A stretch of 17,767 nt of DNA from Aureispira sp964445645 (GTDB lineage: Bacteria; Bacteroidota; Bacteroidia; Chitinophagales; Saprospiraceae), in contig CAYULH010000118.1 in assembly GCA_964445645.1 (NCBI GenBank), positions 1 through 17,767 of the forward strand, written 5' to 3'. The translations under genes were made by a program, and so were the position numbers. Positions 6,728 to 13,484 of this stretch are shown here, one piece after another (position 1 is the stretch's first letter; each line of letters opens with the position of its first letter). The notes below the pieces were generated by a model, which did no database searches, had not been told where the DNA came from, and worked only from the letters and a program-made list of their open reading frames with translations.

Positions 6728-6741
6728 ATAACTTAACAACA

Positions 6742-6993
6742 ATGGAAGATTATCAAAAATCCAACTCCACACTTTCATTGAGTGAATTTGTAAAGAAAAA
6801 ACGGAAAGAATTAAATCTCACTCAAGTAGACTTGGCCGACAAAGCAGGTGTGGGGCTTCGATTTATTAGAGAATTAGAACAAGATAAAATCACGTTGAAA
6901 ATGGATAAGGTAAACGAAGTACTTTATTTGTTTGGCTACCAATTGGGGCCTGTTTTGTTAAATCGAGAAAAATTGATCCATGAGAAAAGCTAA
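6742..6993 (+). CDS. hipB: HipB-like XRE-family antitoxin/repressor
   Basis: 83 residues from ATG 6742. The XRE-type HTH covers residues about 16-70: FVKKKRKELNLTQVDLADKA, then GVGLRFIRELEQDK, and MDKVNEVLYLFGYQLG, the standard HipB pattern. It should bind the four upstream palindromes and repress its own operon while helping to hold the HipS/HipT toxin complex inactive. An in-frame upstream extension to 6478 is open, but its codons run through the operators and are rich in low-complexity residues, so the ATG at 6742 (after aacaaca, a typical A-rich Bacteroidota initiation context) is chosen. The last 14 nt overlap the start of hipS. Confidence 0.88.
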   Translation: MEDYQKSNSTLSLSEFVKKKRKELNLTQVDLADKAGVGLRFIRELEQDKITLKMDKVNEVLYLFGYQLGPVLLNREKLIHEKS

Positions 6994-7300
6994 GGTATAT
7001 ATGTATGATCAATTGGCAGGTGTTCTCCTAGAAGATGAACAAGGTTATCATTATCAATATTTGAAAGAATATCTGGCATTAGAATCCGCAGAAGCGATAA
7101 GCCTCACCTTGCCCCTGCAAGAAAAAGATTTTTTTGACCGTGTCTTGTTTCCTTTTTTTGATGGTTTGATTCCCGAAGGCTGGTTGCTTGAAATCGCAGA
7201 ACGCAACTGGAAATTGAATCCAAGGGATAGGATGGGAATTTTACTCAAAACATGCCATGACTGTATAGGTGCAGTGAGCATAGTACCTACTGAAAATTGA
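6980..7300 (+). CDS. hipS: HipS: stand-alone HipA N-terminal subdomain-1 protein
   Basis: 106 residues matching the N-terminal subdomain of HipA (couple_hipA): KVYMYDQLAGVLLEDEQGYH at the start, then LPLQEKDFFDRVLFPFFDGL and IPEGWLLEIAERN, ending IGAVSIVP. In one-piece HipA toxins this segment is fused to the kinase; here it ends at a TGA that overlaps the start of the kinase gene. In the studied E. coli HipBST system the separate HipS is the actual antitoxin for the HipT kinase, with HipB assisting. The same role is likely here but is inferred from homology. It starts inside hipB (14-nt overlap), so translation is probably coupled. Confidence 0.85.
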   Translation: MRKAKVYMYDQLAGVLLEDEQGYHYQYLKEYLALESAEAISLTLPLQEKDFFDRVLFPFFDGLIPEGWLLEIAERNWKLNPRDRMGILLKTCHDCIGAVSIVPTEN

Positions 7301-8250
7301 TGATGAAAAATAGACGTTGTTTGTACTGTTACCAAGTACTGAATGCTGATGAGCCTGAGTATCACAAAACTTGTAGTAAACAAATATTTGATAGCTATAT
7401 TCCTCCTCAGATAGAGTATACCAATGACCAGATGTTAGAATTGGCCGAAAAAATAGTAAAAAGTCAATCTACCATAACAGGTGTTCAGCCCAAACTTTCT
7501 CTTGGTTTAAAAGATACAGCAGAGGCAGAAATACCATCCAAACTCACCATCATGGGAGTATTGGGAAACTATATTCTCAAACCACCTAGTGAACACTACA
7601 GGGCATTGCCAGAATTGGAGGATTTGACTATGCACTTAGCTGCCATAGCAAAAATTGATACCGTTCCTCATACCTTGATACGATTGGCTTCTGGTGAATT
7701 GGCTTACTTGACCAAACGTATTGATAGAGACGGAAAACAAAAGTTTCACTTAGAAGATATGTGCCAACTCACAGGGCGACTGACAGAGGCGAAGTACAGA
7801 GGTTCTTACGAACAAATTGGTAAAGTGATTCTGGCACATTCTGCTAACCCCGGTTTTGATAGCATTGCATTTTTTGAGCTGGTTGTATTCTGTTTCCTGA
7901 CAGGAAACAATGATATGCACCTCAAGAATTTTTCTCTGTTCAAACACCCTAGAATGGGTTATGTATTGAGTCCTGCCTATGATTTGGTAGCCTCTGAATT
8001 GGTAGTAGAAGGCGATGAGGAAGAATTGGCCCTAAACTTAAATGGTAAGAAGAAAAAATTAAAACGAAGGGATTTCCATACCGCTATGAGGCGTTTTATG
8101 AACGAAAAGGCAATGACCAATATCTTTCGGCGGTTCAAAAAAGTACTGCCCAAATGGTATCATTTTATAAACATCAGTTTTTTGCCTGATGATATGAAGC
8201 GATGCTACTGTGAAATGATTGCTGCCAAAGCTCAACAAATTGAGTTGTGA
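7300..8250 (+). CDS. hipT: HipT-like Ser/Thr kinase toxin (HipA C-terminal kinase)
   Basis: 316 residues. The N-terminus has a CxxC...HxxC zinc-knuckle-like motif (Cys7, Cys10, His22, Cys25), frequent in Bacteroidota HipA kinases. The phosphate-loop region is STITGVQPKLSL (57-68), with Ser/Thr residues that could be autophosphorylated as in HipA/HipT. NYILKPP (90-96) holds the ATP-binding lysine. The catalytic loop is GNNDMHLKNFSLF (202-214) with Asp205, and the metal-binding Asp228 is in SPAYDLV. HipA phosphorylates glutamyl-tRNA synthetase and E. coli HipT tryptophanyl-tRNA synthetase; the target here is unknown. The hipS stop and this ATG overlap as TGATG (7298-7302). An upstream in-frame TTG at 7297 is a less likely start. 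The gene converges on mnmE 45 nt away. Confidence 0.87.
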   Translation: MMKNRRCLYCYQVLNADEPEYHKTCSKQIFDSYIPPQIEYTNDQMLELAEKIVKSQSTITGVQPKLSLGLKDTAEAEIPSKLTIMGVLGNYILKPPSEHYRALPELEDLTMHLAAIAKIDTVPHTLIRLASGELAYLTKRIDRDGKQKFHLEDMCQLTGRLTEAKYRGSYEQIGKVILAHSANPGFDSIAFFELVVFCFLTGNNDMHLKNFSLFKHPRMGYVLSPAYDLVASELVVEGDEEELALNLNGKKKKLKRRDFHTAMRRFMNEKAMTNIFRRFKKVLPKWYHFINISFLPDDMKRCYCEMIAAKAQQIEL

Positions 8251-8295
8251 TTCTTTGAGGGGAATGTTGTGTTGTTAATGGTTTGTTTGGAAGGC

Positions 8296-9705
8296 TTACT
8301 TCCCAATACAAAACCTAGAAAAAATATTCCCCAACAAATCATCGGTAGAAATCTCGCCTGTAATTTCCCCTAGCGCATTCAGTGCATGGCGAATATCCAT
8401 CGCCAAGAAATCGCCTGTAATGCCAGCTTCCAAGCCCATGAGTACAGCATCCAAGGATTCGAGGGCCGAGCGCAGCGCAGCGTAGTGGCGCGAATTGGAA
8501 ACGATACTTTGATCGTTTTGGAGTTGGCCTAGAGAAACGAGTTCAGAGAGGGCGGCCTCTAGGGGGGCTAGGCCCGTTTGTTGTTGGGCAGAGAGCGGTA
8601 GGTGGGCGTATTGAGCTTGCAATTCGCTCAGAATGGCCTGTTCTGCGGGGGTTTGGGTGCTGGGATTGGGCGGCAAGTCCGATTTGTTGGCGACTAGTAG
8701 GAGCTGCAAATCTTCTTTTTGGAGTTGCTGGAGGTCGTGCAGCACAGCACTGGGCGGCAATACGGCACTGTCATAGACATAGATAAGAATGGCCGATTTG
8801 GCGACTTGTTCCAAGGTTTTTTGTACGCCAATGGCTTCTATTTGGTCGGTGGCCTCTCGGATGCCGGCCGTGTCAATGAGGCGAAACGAAACGCCTTGGA
8901 TGTTGAGCAGGGCTTCGATGGTATCGCGGGTGGTGCCGGCTATGTCGGAGACAATGGCCCGTTCTTCTTGGAGCAGGGCATTGAGGAGCGTGGATTTGCC
9001 CGCATTGGGGCGACCAGCCAGCACGGTTTGTACGCCGTGCTTGATGACATTGCCCAATTGGAAGGAATCGAGCAGGCGTTTGATGAGGTTGGTAATTTTT
9101 TCAATCAAGCCCTTGAGGTCGCCTCTGTTGGCAAACTCTACGTCTTCCTCGCCAAAATCCAATTCTAGCTCAATCATAGAAGCAAAGTGCAACAATTCTT
9201 GGCGCAATTGCTGGATCTGGTCGGAGAAGCCCCCACGCATTTGGCGCAAAGCCAATTGATGAGCGGCCTCTGATTCGGCGGCAATGAGGTCGGCCACCGC
9301 CTCCGCTTGGGAGAGATCGAGCTGCCCATTGAGGAAAGCCCGTAGCGTAAATTCGCCCTCTCGTGCTAGGCGTGCGCCTTGGCGAATAAAGAGTTCAATA
9401 AGCTGTTGCTGAATGTAGCGCGAGCCGTGGCAAGAGACTTCTACTACGTTTTCTTTGGTGTAAGAATGGGGGGCTTTGAATACCGAAACGAGGGCTTGAT
9501 CGATGATTTTGTGGTACTCGTCTCTGATGTAGCCCAAGTGGATGGTGTGCGAATCAACGGCCAGCAAATCCTTGGCACGAAAATGTGCATTGACAATGTT
9601 TAGTGCTTCTGGGCCCGATAGACGCACTACGCCAATAGCACCGGCACCCGTGGGTGTTGCTAGAGCAACAATGGTATCTTGTAAATCAACGAGTTGATAA
9701 GCCAT
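8296..9705 (-). CDS. mnmE: tRNA uridine-5-carboxymethylaminomethyl synthesis GTPase MnmE
   Basis: 469 residues, full length. The N-terminal folate-binding domain starts DTIVALATPTGAGAIGVVRL (10-29). The G domain has GRPNAGKS (231-238), TTRD (258-261), DTAG (278-281) and NKSD (340-343). The protein ends in the invariant CIGK, whose cysteine is essential for tRNA modification. With MnmG it makes cmnm5U at the wobble position of tRNAs reading A/G-ending codons. It follows three small same-strand genes with a 32-nt gap to the nearest and may be co-transcribed with them. Its GC content (about 58% over 8881-9000 by hand count) is far above that of the adjacent hip genes, marking a return to core-genome composition. 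Confidence 0.97.
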   Translation of the reverse strand: MAYQLVDLQDTIVALATPTGAGAIGVVRLSGPEALNIVNAHFRAKDLLAVDSHTIHLGYIRDEYHKIIDQALVSVFKAPHSYTKENVVEVSCHGSRYIQQQLIELFIRQGARLAREGEFTLRAFLNGQLDLSQAEAVADLIAAESEAAHQLALRQMRGGFSDQIQQLRQELLHFASMIELELDFGEEDVEFANRGDLKGLIEKITNLIKRLLDSFQLGNVIKHGVQTVLAGRPNAGKSTLLNALLQEERAIVSDIAGTTRDTIEALLNIQGVSFRLIDTAGIREATDQIEAIGVQKTLEQVAKSAILIYVYDSAVLPPSAVLHDLQQLQKEDLQLLLVANKSDLPPNPSTQTPAEQAILSELQAQYAHLPLSAQQQTGLAPLEAALSELVSLGQLQNDQSIVSNSRHYAALRSALESLDAVLMGLEAGITGDFLAMDIRHALNALGEITGEISTDDLLGNIFSRFCIGK

Positions 9706-9737
9706 TTTTTTTATTTATAGTATACGAAGTACTTGAT

Positions 9738-10094
9738 TTAGTCTGCGCTAACCATCCATTCTATGTAGGTTGCCTGTAGGCGTTCTATCCTAATTTGCAC
9801 CCAAGCTTCTTGTAGTTCAGAACGGTCAGATGTGGTGTACAATATTTTTCGGTAGGCGGTTTCATTGGCCGTATAGCCTAAATTTTGGTATAGATTAATC
9901 CCCTGTGAATCGTACAATTCATCCTCAAAAGGCCCCGATATTCTAGGCTTTTCCAAACTTACTAATGTGGCTTTTTCTTCGTCTAAGAAACGTTGAATAA
10001 CGTTATAAATGACTTTACTTTTTTTGCCATTTCTATATATCGAATACGTGCCCATGATGGCAATTAGCCCCAGTACAAAATATGCTACTTCCAT
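9738..10094 (-). CDS. Hypothetical membrane-anchored protein
   Basis: 118 residues. Residues 3-20 (VAYFVLGLIAIMGTYSIY) form one hydrophobic segment followed by a basic run (RNGKKSK), which predicts an N-terminal anchor with the rest in the cytoplasm. The remaining 95 residues are soluble and mixed alpha/beta; no family was recognised. It starts 52 nt after the stop of the secreted-protein gene and ends 32 nt before mnmE, all on the minus strand, so it probably belongs to the same transcript. Confidence 0.7.
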   Translation of the reverse strand: MEVAYFVLGLIAIMGTYSIYRNGKKSKVIYNVIQRFLDEEKATLVSLEKPRISGPFEDELYDSQGINLYQNLGYTANETAYRKILYTTSDRSELQEAWVQIRIERLQATYIEWMVSAD

Positions 10095-10146
10095 AGTTGT
10101 TTTACCTGCACCTTGTGGTGCTGTTTCAAAATTATTTTTTTAGTTT

Positions 10147-10638
10147 CTAAATTGGCCTTATACTTTGAAGGATTTTGTCTAAACTTGCTCGGTGTTCTTG
10201 AAGGGCGGTGGCATCGCCCAAACCAACCACCAACACCACTTGTTGGGAGCGTTCTAATAAAAACAAGCCCATTTGTACGGCTCTGCCCTCGATTTTTCCT
10301 TCTAGTTCTGCGCCCACGCCCATGATTCCGTTCAACTCTATCAAGTCGGGCGAACGGCTCCACGCTGTTTCTTGTAGTTGATGGGTCACCAAGGATTCCA
10401 AATCTTGCAAGGCTTCTTCCATTTGTGTATCTTCTAATACGGTAAATGTCACCGACAAACCACTGGCAGTATGTTGCACCCGCACCACTTGTTCTTGCTC
10501 TTCTAAGGTCCAATTATCGGGATACCAAAATCCAATTTCGGCCGTAGGATAAAGAAACCATTGGGGGTCTACTTGGGCATGTAATGGGGAAGCCCCAAGT
10601 ACTAAGCACAACACGAAGCTACAAAAAAAAGTTCTCAT
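10147..10638 (-). CDS. Secreted protein, DcrB/PsbP-like fold
   Basis: 163 residues from ATG 10638. It begins with a clear Sec signal peptide (MRTFFCSFVLCLVLGASPLH then AQ, cleavage likely after HA). The mature part has the pattern of DcrB/PsbP-like periplasmic domains: FWYPDNWTLEEQEQVVRVQ, a GLSVTFTVLED strand, an acidic helix (EEALQDLESLVTHQL) and a repeated strand set ending in SLDKILQSIRPI. Function is unknown; proteins of this fold often bind to or assist envelope complexes. A longer frame opening at 10707 would place 23 residues before the signal peptide, so the internal Met is preferred. Confidence 0.75.
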   Translation of the reverse strand: MRTFFCSFVLCLVLGASPLHAQVDPQWFLYPTAEIGFWYPDNWTLEEQEQVVRVQHTASGLSVTFTVLEDTQMEEALQDLESLVTHQLQETAWSRSPDLIELNGIMGVGAELEGKIEGRAVQMGLFLLERSQQVVLVVGLGDATALQEHRASLDKILQSIRPI

Positions 10639-10715
10639 ATAATATTGCTTTGATAATAGTAAAAATTGCTGGTGATAACAAGCAGTTAAGTAGGTATCAA
10701 ACACCAAGCCTCTAT

Positions 10716-10747
10716 TGTTCTTATTAAGAATATTCTTAGTAAGAACA
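10716..10747. repeat. 32-bp near-perfect palindrome after the methyltransferase gene
   Basis: tgttcttattaagaat (10716-10731) is directly followed by attcttagtaagaaca (10732-10747), its reverse complement except for one base. It begins 2 nt beyond the stop codon of the minus-strand methyltransferase. With no spacer and no U tract it is a poor intrinsic terminator but a good candidate for a dimeric regulator site or a cruciform. It lies about 80 nt upstream of the secreted-protein gene. Confidence 0.75.
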
Positions 10748-10749
10748 TT

Positions 10750-11322
10750 CTAATGACTAACATCAAAATGCGTATAAAACAAGGTACTTTGGTGAGCGGG
10801 TGCTGCTTGCTTCTTTTTGGCGCTAACCTCTAGATGCCAAGGCTCATTTTCCAAGCCCTTGCCACTGTTGGTCAAGTCCTCTACTTGCTCAAAACCCATG
10901 GCTTGCAAAATATCACGCAGCAATTCAAAGTAATAACCAAATTTGTGTACGTCAAACTCGTCTTGTTGCCAACCAAACAAACTTCCAAACCCCCAATAAC
11001 GGGCATTTTGGCCCGATGGTTTGGTGTAAAAAGATTCGTGGCTGCCTTCGAGTACTTGTTTTAAGTGCCACAATAAATTGGGACAAATAATATAGACTTT
11101 GCCGCCTACTTTGAGCACTCTGTTCCATTCTTCTAGTACTTTCAAGAATTCCTTGAGGGTAAAATGCTCTACCACGTGTCTGGAGTAAACTTCATCAATA
11201 GTGCCATCCTCAAAAGGCAGAGCATCAGCCGCACAAACATAATCTATATGGGGCAAGTCTCTAATATCGCAGGTCAGGTAGCCTGCACGGGGCTTTTTGC
11301 CGCCGCCAATTTCTAATTTCAT
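10750..11322 (-). CDS. Class I SAM-dependent methyltransferase (Methyltransf_11 type)
   Basis: 190 residues from ATG 11322. It opens directly with the SAM-binding motif MKLEIGGGKKPRAGYLTCDI, the usual start of this family, then AADALPFEDGTIDEVYSRHV and VEHF (motif post-I to IV), and VLKVGGKVYIICPN (motif VI). The substrate is unknown; small enzymes of this kind occur near glycan and lipid genes, but no such partner is seen here. A frame opening at 11358 would add 12 residues, but the promoter at 11362-11392 places the transcript start near there, which favours 11322. Stop TAG at 10752-10750 is followed at once by a 32-bp palindrome. Confidence 0.85.
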   Translation of the reverse strand: MKLEIGGGKKPRAGYLTCDIRDLPHIDYVCAADALPFEDGTIDEVYSRHVVEHFTLKEFLKVLEEWNRVLKVGGKVYIICPNLLWHLKQVLEGSHESFYTKPSGQNARYWGFGSLFGWQQDEFDVHKFGYYFELLRDILQAMGFEQVEDLTNSGKGLENEPWHLEVSAKKKQAAPAHQSTLFYTHFDVSH

Positions 11323-11361
11323 AGTAAGGTCATCTTGTTTTGATAGAAAGTAGAACAACTA

Positions 11362-11392
11362 CAAAAGTAGAATTTTACAAAAGCCTCCCCAA
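11362..11392 (-). promoter_or_regulatory. Bacteroidota-type promoter of the methyltransferase gene
   Basis: On the minus strand the -33 element TTG (11392-11390), a 20-nt spacer and the -7 element TACTTTTG (11369-11362, perfect TAnnTTTG) are present. Transcription should begin near 11357, giving a leader of about 35 nt before ATG 11322. Confidence 0.65.
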
Positions 11393-11421
11393 ATAAATGT
11401 TCTCAAAAATAACAATACCTA

Positions 11422-11871
11422 CTAGCTTGTACTGGCCTCAGCAGCTTGCTTCAAATCGACTACAAACTGCTCAAACGAAGCATCAAACGAGGGAATATGA
11501 CTGGCAAATAAAGGAAAAAGCAAACCTCCAATCTTTTCCTCCATACCAAATAGGGTGTTGTTACCTTGAGCCTCCAAGGTGTAAATGCGGGTTCCCATAG
11601 CATCGCCCCACACTAATTTTTGATTGGGTACAAATTCTTTGACCTTGAGCTTGAAAACACGATTGGGATCTAGGGTGCTAGTGAGTTTGATTTTGCCCCC
11701 TTGTTCTATCTTGCCTTCTAGCTTGATAATGGTAGAATTCCAGTTGGAATATTGGCTGGCATTGGTGAGTAAATTCCAAACAGTGGCAGGAGATGCCTGA
11801 ATGACTTGCTGAATACTTGTTTGGCGGCTAAAGGTGTTTTTTTGAGTGGTGGCTTGACCTAGGTTGCTCAT
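11422..11871 (-). CDS. SRPBCC (START/Bet v 1-like) domain protein
   Basis: 149 residues. The signature of SRPBCC proteins runs through it: SIQQVIQASPATVWNLLTNA then SQYSNWNSTI near the start, a beta-rich middle (GGKIKLTSTLDP, FKLKVKEFVPNQKLVWGD), and a long C-terminal helix (SFDASFEQFVVDLKQAAEAS). These proteins form a hydrophobic cavity that binds lipids or aromatic ligands; a specific ligand cannot be assigned. There is no signal peptide, so it is cytoplasmic. It is on the same strand as the methyltransferases on either side, but gaps of about 100 nt and a separate promoter downstream suggest an independent transcript. Confidence 0.82.
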   Translation of the reverse strand: MSNLGQATTQKNTFSRQTSIQQVIQASPATVWNLLTNASQYSNWNSTIIKLEGKIEQGGKIKLTSTLDPNRVFKLKVKEFVPNQKLVWGDAMGTRIYTLEAQGNNTLFGMEEKIGGLLFPLFASHIPSFDASFEQFVVDLKQAAEASTS

Positions 11872-11912
11872 GGTGTGTGGTGTTTGATAGCTTTTTTAGT
11901 TTTGTCTGATAA

Positions 11913-11930
11913 AAGTACTCTATTGTACTT
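11913..11930 (-). promoter_or_regulatory. Short dyad upstream of the SRPBCC gene
   Basis: aagtac (11913-11918) and gtactt (11925-11930) are inverted arms around 6 nt, about 42 nt upstream of the SRPBCC start. It could be an operator. The AAGTAC word also occurs in the TetR-promoter palindrome at 12794-12805, but the spacing differs, so the link is weak. Confidence 0.3.
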
Positions 11931-11972
11931 ATATGCGGTGTATACGCTCCAAGATATGTTTTGTTGCACTAC

Positions 11973-12737
11973 CTAATTTTTTTTTGCCACCACCCCCCAA
12001 CACTTCCAAAGCACAGCATTTCCATGCCTATCCAATGGTTCTTGAATCAAAATATCGTCTTGCCATGCTACGACATCCAAGGCCATTTGTTCCAATACAT
12101 TGCGAAAAGCACTACTAGGATAATACTGCTGCCAATTGCTCGCTTGGTCAAAATTGAAAGGTGTTACCAATATCAAGGTTCCATTGGGCTTGAGTATGCG
12201 GCGCATCTCCAACAGCCCCTCATAAGGATTGGGCAAACGATCCAGCAAAAAGCTGCTCCATACCAGATCTTGGCTATTGGCCTCAAAAGGCAAATCAGAA
12301 GCCCGTGCTACCCCCAATTGCACATTGGGTAGTTGTTTTCCTCGCAAGGGCAAGCTGGCATCAAACCCCTTATTGGAGCCATCCAATAGCAAGGTTCTGC
12401 CCTCTAGCCAAAATTCGTGTGCTCGTTTGAGCATTTGGTAGCTGTAATCTATCCCCCAACACTTGGCACGGGGGTACAATTGGGCTACAGCAGCCAACCA
12501 ACGGCCTACTCCACAGCCTATTTCTACCACATTTTGCACAGAAGTAGGATAATAGGGCTGGGCAAAATCTAGGGCAGGCTGCATGGGATAGCCGCCCCAC
12601 CAATCGTCGGCCAAGTGCAAGGCTGTTTGCCGAACCACCATGCTATCATAGTGTTCATACACATCTTTTTGATAGTCTACGGCTGTTTTGTGGCAATAGA
12701 AAGGGATGTTTTTTCGGTGCGATATTGGTGTTTTCAT
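11973..12737 (-). CDS. Class I SAM-dependent methyltransferase
   Basis: 254 residues from ATG 12737. The SAM site is NVVEIGCGVGRWLAAVA (69-85, motif I), followed by KCWGIDYSYQMLKRAHE (92-108, acidic ribose-binding Asp97), ARASDLPFEANSQDLVWSSF (144-163) and RRILKPNGTLILVTPF (179-194). The N-terminal 60 residues (KNIPFYCHKTAVDYQ, YEHYDSMVV) are family-specific. The substrate is unknown. Earlier in-frame ATGs at 12752 and 12785 would add 5 or 16 residues; 12737 fits best with the divergent promoter region. It is transcribed away from the TetR gene, and the 78-nt gap carries the TetR promoter and palindromes, so TetR could influence it. Confidence 0.83.
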   Translation of the reverse strand: MKTPISHRKNIPFYCHKTAVDYQKDVYEHYDSMVVRQTALHLADDWWGGYPMQPALDFAQPYYPTSVQNVVEIGCGVGRWLAAVAQLYPRAKCWGIDYSYQMLKRAHEFWLEGRTLLLDGSNKGFDASLPLRGKQLPNVQLGVARASDLPFEANSQDLVWSSFLLDRLPNPYEGLLEMRRILKPNGTLILVTPFNFDQASNWQQYYPSSAFRNVLEQMALDVVAWQDDILIQEPLDRHGNAVLWKCWGVVAKKN

Positions 12738-12779
12738 GAGGAAAAGATACATAATTTTTCTGTTTTTTGGGTCAGCCAC

Positions 12780-12810
12780 TTGCATTTATGCAAGTAAGTA
12801 CTTACATTTG
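12780..12810 (+). promoter_or_regulatory. TetR gene promoter with two embedded palindromes
   Basis: TTG (12780-12782), a 20-nt spacer and a perfect -7 box TACATTTG (12803-12810) form a Bacteroidota promoter. TTGCATTTATGCAA (12780-12793), a dyad with a 2-nt centre, covers the -33 element, and the perfect 12-bp palindrome GTAAGTACTTAC (12794-12805) reaches into the -7 box, so a bound dimer would block transcription. The -7 box ends only 5 nt before the ATG, implying a leaderless or nearly leaderless mRNA. Confidence 0.7.
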
Positions 12811-12815
12811 TAATA

Positions 12816-13367
12816 ATGAAAGAATATAATGCTACAGGAATTCAGATTTTGGAGGCGGCCAAAAGCCTTTTTGCAGAGAAGGGGTACAAAGGAGTATCTA
12901 CCAAAAAAATTGCACAAGCTGCCAAGGTGAATGAAGTCACCATCTTTAGGATTTTTGGCTCCAAAGAGAAATTGTTTGAAGTCACCTTTGAGTATTTTTT
13001 CTTCAAACCAAATTTTCAAAGCCTTTTTCAAGTATCGGGCGAGTCACTAGAAGAAGTATTGATGACCTTTGGTACTGTCATGCACCAATTTTTTGTTGGG
13101 AATGTTTCTTTGATTAAAATGGAAATCCAAAATCAAGATATTTTAGCCAAGCAAAGACTCAATAGATTTCCCAATGAAATCAAACAATTATTGACAGCAC
13201 AATTTCAAAAATACTACCCACTCTCTGAGCAGGAGGCAGAATTACAAGCTGTCTGTTTTATGACTGCTTTGCAAGGTTTTTGTCTGAATTTGTATGTTTT
13301 CAAAGCCTTTACTGAGAATATACAGTTTGAGCCGGGCTTAAAAATTTTGGTTGATAAGTTTAAGTAG
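12816..13367 (+). CDS. TetR/AcrR family transcriptional regulator
   Basis: 183 residues. The N-terminal HTH is typical: ILEAAKSLFAEKGYKGVSTK at 11-30, KIAQAAKVNEVTIFRIFGSK at 31-50, then EKLFEVTFEYFF. The C-terminal domain is helical and not assignable to a ligand. It should repress its own promoter and the FAD monooxygenase gene downstream, both of which carry the same type of palindrome, with release by a small, probably aromatic or lipophilic, inducer. A terminator begins 3 nt after its stop codon, so the monooxygenase is transcribed separately. ATG 12816 is chosen because it matches the family N-terminus and lies just past the -7 box. Confidence 0.88.
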   Translation: MKEYNATGIQILEAAKSLFAEKGYKGVSTKKIAQAAKVNEVTIFRIFGSKEKLFEVTFEYFFFKPNFQSLFQVSGESLEEVLMTFGTVMHQFFVGNVSLIKMEIQNQDILAKQRLNRFPNEIKQLLTAQFQKYYPLSEQEAELQAVCFMTALQGFCLNLYVFKAFTENIQFEPGLKILVDKFK

Positions 13368-13370
13368 AAG

Positions 13371-13442
13371 AAGTTGTTTAAGAATTAAAAAGCAGTAAAG
13401 CCCATAAAGGCCACTACATGTTTTAAACAGCTTCATTTTTTT
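13371..13442 (+). terminator. Intrinsic terminator of the TetR gene
   Basis: aagttgtttaa (13371-13381) pairs over 11 bp (one G-U) with ttaaacagctt (13423-13433), followed by ca and seven Ts (13436-13442). The 41-nt loop is long for a standard terminator. Its position directly after the TetR stop supports the call. Confidence 0.6.
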
Positions 13443-13454
13443 AACCCTATATGC

Positions 13455-13470
13455 AAGCAAGTGCTTGCTT
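13455..13470 (+). promoter_or_regulatory. TetR-type operator before the FAD monooxygenase
   Basis: AAGCAAG-tg-CTTGCTT (13455-13470) is a dyad with perfect 7-bp arms, 15 nt before ATG 13485. Aligned with the TetR promoter site (both read ATGCAAG[T/C]AAGT[A/G]CTT[A/G]C), 17 of 21 positions agree, and the T-to-C and A-to-G changes are paired so that the palindrome is kept. No canonical TAnnTTTG box was found here, so the promoter itself is unresolved. Confidence 0.65.
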
Positions 13471-13484
13471 TAAAACAAATACAC

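Larger units (their letters stand above)
6414..6741. other. Divergent intergenic region with hip operator array
   Basis: 328 nt between the divergent restriction gene and hipB. The left half (6414-6589) shows no clear repeat; a near-miss minus-strand -7 box (TATTTTG, one base short) lies near 6455-6462 for the restriction gene. The right half is filled by four palindromic operators. An open frame running from 6478 into hipB crosses all four operators and is not a credible N-terminal extension. Confidence 0.8.

Noticed and set aside
6478..6741. 88-residue N-terminal extension of HipB
   Set aside because: The open frame passes through all four operator palindromes, and the XRE family N-terminus starts naturally at ATG 6742.
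7297..7299. TTG start for hipT
   Set aside because: ATG codons follow at 7300 and 7303, and TGATG coupling with the hipS stop is the usual arrangement.
10085..10513. 142-residue minus-strand open frame
   Set aside because: It lies in another frame over the secreted-protein gene, is Arg/Gly-rich, and has no recognisable domain; the frame with a signal peptide is the real one.
11323..11358. Longer start for the first methyltransferase
   Set aside because: The extra residues precede the family start and would begin at about the predicted transcript start.
13461..13484. GTG start for the FAD monooxygenase
   Set aside because: It is inside the TetR-type palindrome, and the FAD motif spacing fits ATG 13485.
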